From contig NZ_JAQZAO010000022.1 of NCBI RefSeq assembly GCF_028737315.1, forward strand, positions 1-61,114: a stretch of 61,114 bases of DNA, in the 5' to 3' direction. The notes beneath the pieces are model-generated. The model saw only the letters and a list, made by a program, of their open reading frames with translations. It did not search any database and was not told where the DNA came from. This document shows, piece by piece, positions 61,063-61,114 of this stretch; the stretch's first letter is position 1; the number at the start of each line of letters is the position of its first letter. Made by a program: the position numbers and the translations under genes. Source of the stretch: Actinomycetospora lemnae. GTDB lineage: Bacteria; Actinomycetota; Actinomycetes; Mycobacteriales; Pseudonocardiaceae.

Positions 61063-61114
61063 ATGACCACCACGCCCGTCCCGCAGTCCCCGCCCCCACC
61101 GCCCCCGACGCCTC
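61063..61114 (+). CDS. Partial gene (N-terminus only), Pro-rich start
   Basis: An ATG with GGAGAG four bases upstream opens a frame that runs off the right edge. Only about 17 residues are visible (MTTTPVPQSP followed by a proline run), which is too little to name it. Confidence 0.5.
   Translation, partial: MTTTPVPQSPPPPPPTP

Overview
The window is about 61 kb of very GC-rich DNA (codon third positions almost always G or C; frequent GTG and one TTG starts; ATGA/GTGA stop-start overlaps; strong GGAGG ribosome sites). This fits an actinobacterium, most likely Pseudonocardiaceae (Pseudonocardia-like). That placement is inferred from base composition and gene families, not from a marker gene. 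I see no rRNA, tRNA, CRISPR array, insertion sequence or phage. The region is an accessory, catabolism-rich stretch of chromosome with several gene remnants.

Layout. 1-4.8 kb: a clipped gene, a CitMHS transporter with an AtuA-like protein split over two overlapping genes, an internally deleted LysR regulator, a cupin and a small protein. 4.8-9.3 kb: GDSL hydrolase, Ser/Thr kinase, HSL-type esterase and a CGNR zinc-finger regulator. 9.4-15.5 kb: haloalkane dehalogenase-like hydrolase, arylsulfatase tail-to-tail with its formylglycine-generating enzyme, LysR, TRIC/UPF0126 channel. 15.5-24.3 kb: acetoacetyl-CoA synthetase, a GAF histidine kinase with NarL-type response regulator, polysaccharide deacetylase, penicillin acylase, an SRPBCC protein and a nitrilase remnant.

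24.4-33.6 kb is the most interesting block: thioesterase, PaaX-type regulator, RidA, PaaK-type aryl-CoA ligase, a small protein, a fused FAD-monooxygenase/old-yellow-enzyme reductase (2-aminobenzoyl-CoA or salicylyl-CoA type), a TPP-dependent decarboxylase-like enzyme and a metal-dependent cyclase of the isatin hydrolase/kynurenine formamidase type, then glutaminase. Read together, these could take isatin through isatinate to 2-aminobenzoate and on to CoA-linked ring attack. 33.7-38.3 kb: a vanillate module (IclR regulator, aromatic-acid MFS, VanA, small protein, VanB) with a palindromic operator candidate.

38.3-50 kb: low-complexity membrane-anchored protein, FAD monooxygenase, KtrAB potassium uptake, methyltransferase, FAD amine oxidoreductase with a class V aminotransferase, DHFR-like reductase, a TetR/SUOX-like divergent pair with two operator palindromes, and a quinone-oxidoreductase-like MDR protein. 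50-53.5 kb: a secreted heparin-lyase-like protein ending in Ser-Asp and Ser-Glu-Pro repeats, 2H phosphoesterase, zinc ribbon, tyrosine phosphatase. 53.5-58 kb: an arsenic module (APC permease, ArsR-ArsC fusion, VOC protein, ArsI organoarsenical lyase, MFS) with two palindromic operator candidates. 57.8-61.1 kb: DUF6544-like protein, a tiny repeat protein, MarR, a four-helix membrane protein, a CBS-pair protein and a clipped gene.
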